From: UBA6663 sp044226485
GTDB taxonomy: Bacteria; Chloroflexota; Anaerolineae; Anaerolineales; UBA6663
NCBI GenBank assembly: GCA_044226485.1
Contig: JBGAGY010000007.1
Location: forward strand, 397,453-461,452
Direction: 5' to 3'
Length of the DNA stretch: 64,000 nt
Part shown: piece after piece, positions 45,544 through 54,365 of the stretch
Layout: every line of letters starts with the position of its first letter
How positions within the stretch are numbered: position 1 is the first letter of the stretch
Program-made: the position numbers and the translations under genes
The notes under the pieces: generated by a model
Seen by the model: only the letters and a program-made list of their open reading frames with translations
Databases searched by the model: none
Told to the model about the DNA's origin: nothing

Positions 45544-46581
45544 CTAGAGATGAAGCAGAACGTCGGTCAGCACATCGATGGCGCGGGCGTACTCGTCGAT
45601 CGAGATGTGTTCATCGGGCGTGTGGTCGAGGGTCGAATCGCCCGGACCGTAAGCGAGTATGGGAGTGGCCCACAACGGCGCCACGAGATTCATGTCGGAG
45701 GTGCCACTCTTGACCGAAAACGTCGGCTGGCCGCCATGTCGTCGAATCCCGGCGAGGAACGCGCGTACCAACGGCGTGTTCTTGTCACCGCGATAGGCCG
45801 CGACTCCGTCGAGCACGGTCAGGTCCGCTTCGACGGCGAGCCCGCGCAACACGGCGTCGAGATCCATCACGCCGAGGCCCGGGGGCAGGCGGACGCCGAA
45901 GTGCAGATGCGCTTCTTCTTCGAAGCCGTTCGAGTCGCTCGACATGCGCCGGAGCGTCGGCAGCACCTGATCGAACATGCGCGGCCGTTCAGCGTTGTGT
46001 CGAGTTGACCAATCCTTGACGGCGTTCCAGAACGTGACAGCGGCTTCGCAGGCGCTCTCCGCCTGGGCCGACGTGTGAGCCAACGCGCGTTTGACCCGGT
46101 AGTCGAACCAGGCGCTGCCCTTGTACCCGAGCGTGAGCTTTTCCCAGCTGCTCGGCTCGCCGATGATGGTGGCGGCGGGGCGGTAGCGGTCTTTGATGAA
46201 ATGCGCGCCGCGGCTGTCGCCTTCCTCGCCGACCGCGCCGATCACGACGATCTGCCGATCGCCCAGATCGCGGCCCACGCAGCGCGCTGCCGCTGCCGTG
46301 AAAGTCGCCAACGGCCCCTTGGCGTCGACGGCCCCTCGGCCGTTGAGCCGATCGCCTTCGCGCGTCACCGGGATGAAGCCGGGCACCGTGTCGATGTGGC
46401 CCAGCAACACGATCTGGCGCGGACCGTCGCCGACCACGCCGATGGCGTTGCCGATCTCGTCGACGTGGGCGCGCAGCCCGGCAGCCTGCATCGTGTCGAC
46501 CAGGAAGCTCACGGCTTCGCCCTCTGAGAGCGTGGGGCTGTAGCGCTCGAGCAGGCCGGTCAGCAGCGCGATCTCATCCAT
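45544..46581 (-). CDS. lysK: [LysW]-lysine/[LysW]-ornithine hydrolase
   Basis: The 345-residue M20-family zinc peptidase releases lysine (or ornithine) from the C-terminal Glu of the carrier LysW, the last LysW-dependent step. LLTGLLERYSPTLSEGEAVSFLV opens the protein, LLGHIDTVPG and GRGAVDAKGPLATF provide metal ligands, and GAVGEEGDSRGAHF contains the catalytic Glu pair. It is separated from the main lysW operon by about 3 kb and follows rluE, whose 3' end it overlaps by 8 bases. Whether it takes both substrates cannot be read from sequence. Confidence 0.88.
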   Translation of the reverse strand: MDEIALLTGLLERYSPTLSEGEAVSFLVDTMQAAGLRAHVDEIGNAIGVVGDGPRQIVLLGHIDTVPGFIPVTREGDRLNGRGAVDAKGPLATFTAAAARCVGRDLGDRQIVVIGAVGEEGDSRGAHFIKDRYRPAATIIGEPSSWEKLTLGYKGSAWFDYRVKRALAHTSAQAESACEAAVTFWNAVKDWSTRHNAERPRMFDQVLPTLRRMSSDSNGFEEEAHLHFGVRLPPGLGVMDLDAVLRGLAVEADLTVLDGVAAYRGDKNTPLVRAFLAGIRRHGGQPTFSVKSGTSDMNLVAPLWATPILAYGPGDSTLDHTPDEHISIDEYARAIDVLTDVLLHL

Positions 46582-47212
46582 GTCGCGGGTCCTTTGATTG
46601 CGGGCGCCGGGCAGTGCCCTGACGCGCGTTCGATTGCAGAAGACGGACCTCGGCGGCCGTCAGCGGTCGCCACACGCCGGGCGCGAGACCGTCGAGCGTG
46701 ATCGGCCCGATCGCGTAGCGGATCAGGCGCAAGCAGGGCAGCCCGATCGCGGCCGTCATGCGCCGCACCTGGCGCTTGCGGCCCTCGTGCACGACGATCT
46801 CCAGCCACGTCGAGGGGTGATAAGCCCGCACCGGCGCGGGCACCGGATTGCGCGGGTCAGCATGGCTCATGCGGTCGCCGATGCGTGGATCGGCGATGAT
46901 GCGCGCCTGAGCCGGCCGCATCTTCTCGCCGGCGATCATGAGTCCGGATTGAAACGGAACAAGCTGCTCGGGCGTGGCCTTGCCTTCGACCTGGGCCCAA
47001 TACGTCTTGGGGCGTTCGTGGCGCGGGTTGGTCAGGCTCTCATTCAACTCGCCGTCATCGGTCAGCAGCAGCAACCCCTCGCTGTCGTAGTCGAGCCGGC
47101 CGGCCGCATAGATGCCGACCAGGTCGATATACGACTTGAGGGTGGTGCGTCCCTCGGGATCGGTGAATTGGGTCAGGACGTGAAAGGGCTTGTGGAAGGC
47201 TATAACGCGCAT
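46574..47212 (-). CDS. rRNA large-subunit pseudouridine synthase (RluE/RsuA family)
   Basis: The 212-residue enzyme isomerises uridine to pseudouridine in rRNA. The catalytic Asp is in AGRLDYDSEGLLLLTDDG, and the C-terminal EGRKRQVRRMTAAIGLPCLRLIRYAIGPI is diagnostic of the RsuA/RluB/RluE branch. There is no S4 domain, as in RluE. Start at 47212 follows a TATGAT box by 12 bases. It is co-transcribed with lysK. Confidence 0.9.
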   Translation of the reverse strand: MRVIAFHKPFHVLTQFTDPEGRTTLKSYIDLVGIYAAGRLDYDSEGLLLLTDDGELNESLTNPRHERPKTYWAQVEGKATPEQLVPFQSGLMIAGEKMRPAQARIIADPRIGDRMSHADPRNPVPAPVRAYHPSTWLEIVVHEGRKRQVRRMTAAIGLPCLRLIRYAIGPITLDGLAPGVWRPLTAAEVRLLQSNARQGTARRPQSKDPRHG

Positions 47213-47307
47213 GATGGTAGCCGCATCATACCCCAAGCCCAACCGATGGCGCGCGTCAGCGTCCTCAAGACAGATGCATCGAAAGTGACGCCGCGCGAGG
47301 CTGACTG

Positions 47308-47362
47308 CAAATGGGGACGAGAGGGCACGCATGAAACATGCGTGCCCTCTCGTCCCCATTTG
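47308..47362. repeat. 26-bp perfect inverted repeat with 3-base loop
   Basis: Arms 47308-47333 and 47337-47362 are exact complements and start with CAAATGGGGACGAG. The AAATGGGGAC edge recalls REP-type palindromes mobilised by RAYT transposases. It lies between the transporter 3' end and the rluE promoter. Confidence 0.85.
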
Positions 47363-47401
47363 GGTTATTTGTGGCAAAGAAGGGTTTGACGACCGGCAGG
47401 C

Positions 47402-48334
<933 letters not shown>

Positions 48335-48376
48335 TGTGCGGAGATTGTACGGCGCTATCGGCGCAGCGACATACGG

Positions 48377-48411
48377 AATTTGCGGCATTTCGGGGCGAAA
48401 TGCCGCAAATT
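48377..48411 (-). terminator. Hairpin after the tetR gene
   Basis: A perfect 16-bp stem AATTTGCGGCATTTCG with a 3-base loop. It lies between the tetR stop and the transporter promoter and likely ends the two-gene transcript. Confidence 0.75.
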
Positions 48412-48444
48412 ATTCGATCTTCATTGAGGCGATAGCTGTCACGC

Positions 48445-49038
48445 TCAACGGCCGCGAGCGCGCCGCCGCGGCGCGCTCGGTTCGCCGAGGCCCGCCACAA
48501 ACCAGCCGAGGGCGCGCTCGAGGCTGCGCTCGACGTCGACCGGCAGGCCGAAGCCGCCGGCGGCGTTGAGGCCGACGAAGCCGTGCACGAGGCTGCGAAA
48601 GCCACGGACCGCGTGGATCTCGTCGCGCGCTGACAGGCCGAAGGGCTTCATCACGGAGCGCAGCAAATCGACGACGCGCGCGCCGGCCGAGGCGGCTTCG
48701 GGATCCGATTCCTGAGCAGGGCGCTGAGCGGCCAGATACCGGCCCGGGTGCTCCTGATCGTAGCGGTAATACGCCATGGCGATGGCCAGCAGGGCATCGG
48801 CGCCCTGACGACCGGCGGCGGCGCGGGCCAGAATCATCTCCAGGTCGCGAAGAGCCAGCAGCCCAATCTCACGTCGAAGCGCCGCGAGGCTCTCGACGTG
48901 GTTGTAAAGCGACGGGATGCGCACGTCGAGCTTTTGAGCGACGGCAGCGAGCGTCAGGGCGTCGAACCCGATCGCGTCGGCGATGTCGGCCGCGGCCGAC
49001 ACCACCTGCGCCTTGTCGAGGTGGCGCGTCTTAGCCAC
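48445..49038 (-). CDS. TetR-family repressor
   Basis: The 197-residue regulator has an N-terminal helix-turn-helix (VVSAAADIADAIGFDALTLAAVAQKLDVRIPSLYNHVESL) and a C-terminal ligand-binding WHG-type domain with GFRSLVHGFVGL. It overlaps the metallo-hydrolase gene by 8 bases, and probably represses that operon through the palindrome at 49779-49798. The ligand is unknown. Confidence 0.92.
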   Translation of the reverse strand: MAKTRHLDKAQVVSAAADIADAIGFDALTLAAVAQKLDVRIPSLYNHVESLAALRREIGLLALRDLEMILARAAAGRQGADALLAIAMAYYRYDQEHPGRYLAAQRPAQESDPEAASAGARVVDLLRSVMKPFGLSARDEIHAVRGFRSLVHGFVGLNAAGGFGLPVDVERSLERALGWFVAGLGEPSAPRRRARGR

Positions 49039-49762
49039 GATGACCGCCGTTGAGGGAACGTTCGGCCTCGTCGATCGCGGCGGCCAACGCGCGCGACAGC
49101 TCGTCGGGGCCCTCGATCACGGCGCCGTGCCCGACGGCCAGCCGCGTCGGCTTCAGGGCCAGCACGCGATGCGCGCTGGCGATCGCCGTCGGCCGATGCC
49201 AGGTCACGATCGGCCCGATGGGGAAGCCCCACTTGAGCGTGCCGGACACGGCCAGGCCGCCCTGGGTCATGAAAGCGTCGCCCGCGATCACGGCCCCGTC
49301 ACGGGTGTCGAGCAGGGCCATATGGCCGGGTGTGTGGCCAGGGGTGGGGACCACCTCGAGCGAGCCGATGCGATCGCCGGCGTTGACGGTGTGCGTGGGC
49401 CGCGTCTTCACGGTGGTGATGCTGCCTTTGAGCGGAGTCTGCGGCTCGTCGGGATCGAGGCCGCGCTCTCCGGCCAGAAAGCGGGCATCGCGCGTCGAGG
49501 CGATGACCTCGACGCCGGGCAGGGCAGCTGCCAGCTCGTCGAGCGACCCGACGTGGTCGCCATGGGCGTGCGTCAGCACGATCCGGCGGATGGGGGCGCC
49601 CAGCGTCGCCGCGTGGGCTAGATAGCCCTTTCCGTCGCCGGGAAGGCCGGTGTCGATCAGCGTGAGCCCGTCGTCCTCACGGACGATGTAGGCGTTGATC
49701 GGGAAGAATCCCGGGAATTTGGTGACCTGGGTAAGGGTGGAAGTGATGTTGAGAGCGCGCAT
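49031..49762 (-). CDS. Metallo-beta-lactamase-fold hydrolase
   Basis: The 243-residue zinc hydrolase keeps the full ligand set: THAHGDHVG (HxHxDH), PTPGHTPGH, AGDAF and the C-terminal VGHG. Unlike the ComEC domain nearby it should be catalytically competent. Its substrate, perhaps an ester or lactone, is unknown. It is the first gene of a two-gene operon with its TetR-like repressor, so it may detoxify the compound the repressor senses. GCGAGG precedes the ATG. Confidence 0.92.
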   Translation of the reverse strand: MRALNITSTLTQVTKFPGFFPINAYIVREDDGLTLIDTGLPGDGKGYLAHAATLGAPIRRIVLTHAHGDHVGSLDELAAALPGVEVIASTRDARFLAGERGLDPDEPQTPLKGSITTVKTRPTHTVNAGDRIGSLEVVPTPGHTPGHMALLDTRDGAVIAGDAFMTQGGLAVSGTLKWGFPIGPIVTWHRPTAIASAHRVLALKPTRLAVGHGAVIEGPDELSRALAAAIDEAERSLNGGHRG

Positions 49763-49778
49763 GTTTCCTCGCTAATAT

Positions 49779-49798
49779 GATTAGTTTATAAACTAATC
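49779..49798. promoter_or_regulatory. Palindromic operator for the TetR-like repressor
   Basis: A perfect 20-bp palindrome GATTAGTTTATAAACTAATC. It overlaps the TATAAA -10 box (complement of 49785-49790) and the repressor gene is in the same operon, which is the usual autoregulation arrangement. Confidence 0.85.
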
Positions 49799-49813
49799 AC
49801 ATTAGTTTGTCAA
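49785..49813 (-). promoter_or_regulatory. Promoter of the hydrolase-tetR operon
   Basis: -35 TTGACA (complement of 49808-49813), 17-base spacer and -10 TATAAA (complement of 49785-49790). Confidence 0.85.
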
Positions 49814-49871
49814 GTCGACATCGGGGCATATCGGGACAAATCGGGAGTGTTCCGATATGTCCCGATGTCGA
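49814..49871. repeat. Inverted repeat after the homoisocitrate dehydrogenase gene
   Basis: Arms built on CGGGACATATCGG-type units face each other across a short loop, ending at the stop codon of the dehydrogenase gene. It resembles the other junction repeats and probably terminates the lysW operon. Confidence 0.7.
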
Positions 49872-50939
49872 CTACAGACAGGTGAGGACAGCGCGGGTCA
49901 TCTCGACGGTGGTCGCGCGGCCGCCGAGGTCAGCGGTTGCGGCGCCATCCGTGAGCGCCGTCGCGACGGCCGCCCTGACGCGCGCGCCGGCTTCGGTCTG
50001 GCTGATGTGGTCGCACAGCATCGCGGCCGCCAGGATCGCCCCGAGGGGGTTGGCCACACCGCGGCCCGCGATGTCGGGCGCCGAGCCATGCACCGGCTCG
50101 AAGACCGCCACGCTGGCACCGATGTTGGCCGACGGCGCGACCCCGAGGCCGCCCATCCAGTGACTGGCCTGATCCGAGAGGATGTCGCCGAAGAGGTTCG
50201 TGGTCACGATCACGTCGAACGATTCGGGATCGCGCATCAAACGCAGCGCCATCGCGTCGACCAGCATTTCGCTGCAGCCGACGTCAGGGTGTTCGCTCGC
50301 CACAGCCCGGCAGCGCTCGCGAAACAGCCCATCCGTCACTTTGAGGACGTTGGCCTTGTGGACGATGGTGACGGATGGACCGCTGACGGCTGACCGCTGA
50401 CCGCGGCCCGACGCTTGCACGTCGGGTTGGGATGGCGGCGGTCCGCCGTCCACGGTCCGACGTCGGGTCGCCTGCTCGAACGCCACCCGCGCGATGCGTT
50501 CGGAGCCCGCGGCGGTGATCACGCGCTCGGCGATGGTCGTGTCGCCATCGCGGCGTTCGCGCCCGACGTAAAGGTCCTCGGTGTTCTCGCGCACGAGGAG
50601 CAGATCGACGCCCTGGCGCGGCGAGATGCGCGGCAGCGACCAGGTCGGGCGGAGGTTGGCATACAGATCGAACGCCTGACGCATCGCCAGGATCGGGCTG
50701 CGGTAGCCGGCCTTGCCGCCGCTTGGCGAGGACGTGGCGCCGAAGAGCGCCAGGCCCGCGGCCTGAACGTCCGCCAGAGTCTCGTCAGGGATGGCGTTGC
50801 CCGTGCGTTCGAAATGGCCGAACCCGGCCGGCGCCTCGCGGAACGTGAAGCCCAGTCCCAATGCGGCCAACACTTCAGCTGCGGCCGGGATCACTTCCTG
50901 GCCGACGCCGTCACCGGGGATGAGAACGATCGATGTCAT
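49872..50939 (-). CDS. Homoisocitrate dehydrogenase (with in-frame repeat insertion)
   Basis: The 355-residue beta-decarboxylating dehydrogenase would turn homoisocitrate into 2-oxoadipate in the aminoadipate lysine route. IVLIPGDGVGQEV opens the protein; KAGYRSPILAMRQAFDLYANLRP replaces the LALRKG segment of LeuB, as in homoisocitrate/isocitrate types; GDILSDQASHWMGGLGVAPSANIG holds the metal aspartates. Residues about 161-189 (RTVDGG to SGPS) are extra compared with the family and are encoded by a heptad repeat (50373-50459). It is the last gene of the operon. Confidence 0.85.
   Translation of the reverse strand: MTSIVLIPGDGVGQEVIPAAAEVLAALGLGFTFREAPAGFGHFERTGNAIPDETLADVQAAGLALFGATSSPSGGKAGYRSPILAMRQAFDLYANLRPTWSLPRISPRQGVDLLLVRENTEDLYVGRERRDGDTTIAERVITAAGSERIARVAFEQATRRRTVDGGPPPSQPDVQASGRGQRSAVSGPSVTIVHKANVLKVTDGLFRERCRAVASEHPDVGCSEMLVDAMALRLMRDPESFDVIVTTNLFGDILSDQASHWMGGLGVAPSANIGASVAVFEPVHGSAPDIAGRGVANPLGAILAAAMLCDHISQTEAGARVRAAVATALTDGAATADLGGRATTVEMTRAVLTCL
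50373..50459. repeat. Heptad inverted repeat inside the homoisocitrate dehydrogenase gene
   Basis: On the coding strand, units CGGACCG, TGGACGG, CGGACCG face CGGTCAG, CGGTCAG, CCGTCAG, CGGTCCA. Its length preserves the frame, adding about 29 residues at a loop between strands. Confidence 0.8.
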
Positions 50940-51001
50940 GGTCCGTTTCCGTGGCTGATGGAGGTTGTCTGATCGCTGACGGGCTCCATCGTCAATTGGG
51001 A
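50940..51001. repeat. Short imperfect inverted repeat between lysU and the dehydrogenase gene
   Basis: CTGATCGCTGA and its inverse near the lysU end, with GCTGATGGAG/CTCCATCGTC in between. It is a weaker copy of the junction repeats. Confidence 0.45.
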
Positions 51002-51517
51002 TCAATCAGCGATCTTCACGTCGCCCGTCGCGCTCAGGCCGAGCTTCTTGCGCAGGTGAGGCACAAGGCCGCCGGCTTCGATCATGCTGAGCACGCTGGG
51101 CGAGAGCGGGGGAAAGCTGTAGGTGCGGCCACCCGTGGTGATGGTGCTGGCCGCGAGATCGAAGGACAAAGGGGCACCGTCCACTGCCGCCTCGACAACT
51201 TCAGGGCACGTGAGCAGCAGCAGGCCCTGGTTGACGGCGTTGCGGTAGTAGATCCGCCCAAACGACCTGGCGATCACGGCCGCGATGCCGCGGTACTTGA
51301 GCGCCGTGACCGCCTGTTCGCGCGAACTGCCGTTGCCCCAATTGCGGCCCGCCACGATCACGTCGCCGGGCTGCGACTCCTTGGCAAAGCGCGGGTCGAG
51401 GTCCTCGAGCGCGTGGGCCGCGATCTCGGACGGCTCCTTGAGCGTATACGTGTACTTGCCAGGAAAGATGACGTCAGTGTCGACGCCGTCGCCGTACTTC
51501 CAGATTCGGTTGGACAT
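51002..51517 (-). CDS. lysU: Homoaconitase, small subunit
   Basis: The 171-residue swivel domain has GDGVDTDVIFPGKYTYTL near the start and GRNWGNGSSREQAVTALKYRG, the small-subunit active-site motif, near residue 60. With LysT it would hydrate homoaconitate in the aminoadipate pathway. It is of the archaeal-type short form and differs from LeuD above. The frame is open upstream to 51802, but the conserved protein starts at the ATG at 51517. Confidence 0.88.
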   Translation of the reverse strand: MSNRIWKYGDGVDTDVIFPGKYTYTLKEPSEIAAHALEDLDPRFAKESQPGDVIVAGRNWGNGSSREQAVTALKYRGIAAVIARSFGRIYYRNAVNQGLLLLTCPEVVEAAVDGAPLSFDLAASTITTGGRTYSFPPLSPSVLSMIEAGGLVPHLRKKLGLSATGDVKIAD

Positions 51518-51624
51518 GGTGCGCGGCGCCTGACGCCGGGCCCCAGAGAACAGCTCACCTACCGGCGATGATCGCGGTAGCGTGAACCGACGCCAGTGGC
51601 TCGACGGCTGACGCCCTTCCTCCT

Positions 51625-52923
51625 TTAAGGCAGCTCTCTTGGATCCGCGATCTCGCCCTTGACCGCGCTGGCGGCCACGACGGCCGGGCTGGCGAGATAG
51701 ATCTCGGCGTCGCGCTCGCCCATGCGCCCGCGGAAGTTGCGGTTGGCGGTGCTGATGCACACTTCGCCGGGCGCGAGCACGCCCATGTGATTGCCCATGC
51801 ACGGGCCGCAGCCGGGCGTGCCGAAGACCGCGCCGGCGTCGAAGAGCGCCTGGACGTAACCGCGCTTGAGCGCTTCAGCATACACCTCCGACGAGGCCGG
51901 AATGACCAGCAAGCGCGTGCCAGCCGCGATCTTGCGGCCCTTGAGCACCTCGACAGCGGCAGCCAGATCCTCGATGCGGCCGTTGGTGCACGTGCCCAGG
52001 AAGGCCTGATGCACCCGTCGACCCACGACGTCCTTGATCGGCACAGCCGAGTCGACCGTGTGCGGGCAGCTCACCGTCAGGTCGATGGCGCTCAGGTCGA
52101 GCGTGGCGTGCTGAACGTACTGCGCATCATCGTCCGGGTAGAGCGCGGTGTCTCGAGGATCGAGGGCCGAATGGCCCTTTGCGCCACGCTCTTCGCGCTT
52201 CGCCCGTCGCTCTTCCAGCCACTCGAACACCCGATCATCCGGCGGTAGATACGCGTTCTTCGCGCCGAACTCGGCCATCATGTTCGGGATGACCATGCGG
52301 CTTTCGAGCGAGAGCGTCGAGAGGCCCGGCCCGGTGAATTCGATCGAGCGATACAGGCCGCCGTCGGCGCCGTACTGGCCGATCAGGTGCAGGCAGGCGT
52401 CCTTGGTGGTGACCCCCGCCGCGAGCTGGCCGATCACCGTGACCTGCATGGCTTCGGGCACGCGCAGCCAGAGCTCGCCGGTGGCCCACAGCGCCGCGAC
52501 CTCGGTGCGGCCGATGCCCGCGCCGAAGGCGCCGAGCCAGCCGAAGTGGGTCGTGTGCGAGTCGGAGCCGAGGATCAGCTGACCGGGCAGGATCAGAGCT
52601 TCCTCGCTGAAGACCTGATGGCAGATGCCGCGGCCGACCTCGAAGAAGTGCTGGATGCCCTGCTCGGCGACGAAGGCGCGCACCTCGGCGTGGTTCTTGG
52701 CGTGGGTGGGCGTCGGGGCCGGCACCGCGTGATCGAGCGTGATCGCCAGCCGATCGGGATGGGCCACCCTGTCGACGCCGATCGTGCGGAAGATGCGCGC
52801 GATCGGCGCTGTGTTGTCGTGCGAGAGGATGATGTCGGGCCGCGCGTCGACGATCTGACCGGCCGTGGTCTCGGCCAGCCCGGCGGCGCGGGCGAGGGCT
52901 TTCTCTGCGAAGGTCTTGCCCAT
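51625..52923 (-). CDS. lysT: Homoaconitase, large subunit (with in-frame repeat insertion)
   Basis: The 432-residue aconitase-family subunit carries [4Fe-4S] cysteines in LGTCTNGRIEDL and PGCGPCMGNHMG and the substrate motif GSDSHTTHFGWLGAFGAGIGRTEVA. It belongs to the HacA/archaeal homoaconitase branch, shorter than LeuC. Residues 237-250 (EERRAKREERGAKG) are encoded by six heptamers (52174-52215) and look like an insertion into an otherwise normal VFEWL...YPDDDAQY region. It pairs with LysU. Confidence 0.9.
   Translation of the reverse strand: MGKTFAEKALARAAGLAETTAGQIVDARPDIILSHDNTAPIARIFRTIGVDRVAHPDRLAITLDHAVPAPTPTHAKNHAEVRAFVAEQGIQHFFEVGRGICHQVFSEEALILPGQLILGSDSHTTHFGWLGAFGAGIGRTEVAALWATGELWLRVPEAMQVTVIGQLAAGVTTKDACLHLIGQYGADGGLYRSIEFTGPGLSTLSLESRMVIPNMMAEFGAKNAYLPPDDRVFEWLEERRAKREERGAKGHSALDPRDTALYPDDDAQYVQHATLDLSAIDLTVSCPHTVDSAVPIKDVVGRRVHQAFLGTCTNGRIEDLAAAVEVLKGRKIAAGTRLLVIPASSEVYAEALKRGYVQALFDAGAVFGTPGCGPCMGNHMGVLAPGEVCISTANRNFRGRMGERDAEIYLASPAVVAASAVKGEIADPRELP
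52174..52215. repeat. Heptad tandem repeat inside lysT
   Basis: Exactly six 7-base units, GCCCTTT, GCGCCAC, GCTCTTC, GCGCTTC, GCCCGTC, GCTCTTC (plus strand), 42 bases, so the frame is kept. Same GCGAARN class as the array at 5.3 kb, one arm only. Confidence 0.85.
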
Positions 52924-52932
52924 CGTCGACTC

Positions 52933-54246
52933 CTAGCGCCCGTGCGCGGGCAGGGCGAAGCCGGCCGCGCCGCGGGCGCGTTCGCCGCCATCGAGGCGCT
53001 GCACGATCTCGTGTCGGCCTTCGGGAAGCTGCAGCTTGCGCAGGCCCTGCTCCTCGGCGATGCCGATCAGCACCTGCTCGGGAGGCGTCTCGGGCGACTC
53101 CTGGTATACGCGTTGCTTGAAGATCGCCGCGATCTCGCGCGCTTTATCCTCGTCGAGTTCGTAGTACCGGATCTCCTTGAGGAAGTAGTGGATGATGTTC
53201 CAGCCCGACAGCGGCCCCAGCAGGATTTCCGACTCGTTGACGCCGAACTGATCGAGCGGATGCGCTTCATATGAAGAAGCGCCATGCAACACAGCGTTCT
53301 GATGCACGCCGGCGGTGTGCGTCCGGTTCGTCAGGCTGACGGGCTCGCGCGGCGGGACGAGCATCTTGAGCTTGTCGGCGGTGAGGACGTTCAGCGGATA
53401 CAGGCCGCGCAGGTGATAGCCCTCGAGCGCGTCGTAGGCGTGATCGAGGAAGAGGTTGAAGAGCAGGGCGGTCATCGACGTGATGCCCGAGCGCTCGCCG
53501 ATGCCCAGCACCGTCGTGTTCATGAAGCGGACGCCGCCGTGGACGGCCTCGAGCGAGTTGACCAGCGAGAATCCGCGGTCTTCATGGAAGTGCCCTTCGA
53601 AGTCCATCTGCGGATAGCGCTCGCGCAACGCCGCAACTCGTTCGATGACGGTCGACGGCGTCGCGACGCCGACGGTGTCAGGCAGGCCGAGCCGGTCGAC
53701 CAGCGGCGCGATCGCGTCATACACGTAGCAGAGGTCGCCGATGCGTGTGCGGAAGGCGTCTTCGCCCGAGAACCGCAGGACGAGGCCGGGATGGTTCTTG
53801 CGCACGTCCTCGATCAGCGGCCGGGTCTGAGCCACGATCTGGTCGAGCTGACGGCCGTGGTTGAAGGCGCGCGACTCGGGTGATGTGCCGATGTAGAAGT
53901 TCAAGCCATCGGCGCCGGCCGCGATGGCGCTCTCGACGTCGCGCGGATGGCAGCGGACATGCGCGAGCAGAAACGTGTAGCCCTTTTGCGTGATCAGGCT
54001 GTCACGCACGTCCTTGAGCGCCGCGAAGTCCGCGGCCTCCTGCGCGCTGACGACCGGCGCGAACAACTCGACGAACTTGACGCCGCACACGATCAGCGCG
54101 CGGAGCAATTCTTCTTTGTCCTGGCGTGTGAAGAAATACTTGAAGTGGTCGTGCATCAACGACGTCTGCTGGCCTTCGCGCAGGGTCGTGTCGATGATCT
54201 CGAGCGGTCGGGGCGTGTACTGCCGATAACGGCTATCCTCTGTCAT
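52933..54246 (-). CDS. Homocitrate synthase
   Basis: The 437-residue DRE-TIM enzyme would condense 2-oxoglutarate with acetyl-CoA, the entry step to aminoadipate. LEIIDTTLREGQQTSL starts the barrel, LRFSGEDAFRT is typical of homocitrate synthases, and the metal site is GHFHEDRGFSLVNSL. TAGVHQNAVL is the lid region. It has no LeuA regulatory domain of usual length; the C-terminal 60 residues are a short extension. It is next to lysT/lysU and the homoisocitrate dehydrogenase gene, which supports the call over an isopropylmalate or NifV role. Confidence 0.85.
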   Translation of the reverse strand: MTEDSRYRQYTPRPLEIIDTTLREGQQTSLMHDHFKYFFTRQDKEELLRALIVCGVKFVELFAPVVSAQEAADFAALKDVRDSLITQKGYTFLLAHVRCHPRDVESAIAAGADGLNFYIGTSPESRAFNHGRQLDQIVAQTRPLIEDVRKNHPGLVLRFSGEDAFRTRIGDLCYVYDAIAPLVDRLGLPDTVGVATPSTVIERVAALRERYPQMDFEGHFHEDRGFSLVNSLEAVHGGVRFMNTTVLGIGERSGITSMTALLFNLFLDHAYDALEGYHLRGLYPLNVLTADKLKMLVPPREPVSLTNRTHTAGVHQNAVLHGASSYEAHPLDQFGVNESEILLGPLSGWNIIHYFLKEIRYYELDEDKAREIAAIFKQRVYQESPETPPEQVLIGIAEEQGLRKLQLPEGRHEIVQRLDGGERARGAAGFALPAHGR

Positions 54247-54365
54247 GCGTCATTCCCTGTTTGAGGATTGAGCCGCAGATTGCGCGGATTACGCGGAAGG
54301 AGAAGCCCTCTCCCTCCGCGTAATCCGCGCAATCCGCGGCTCAATCCACTCGCTGGCATTTCATC
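54247..54365. repeat. Inverted repeat between lysJ and homocitrate synthase
   Basis: Arms of more than 30 bp (GGATTGAGCCGCAGATTG and its inverse) with a loop of about 10 bases. The unit here looks closer to 11 bases than 7. Confidence 0.8.
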
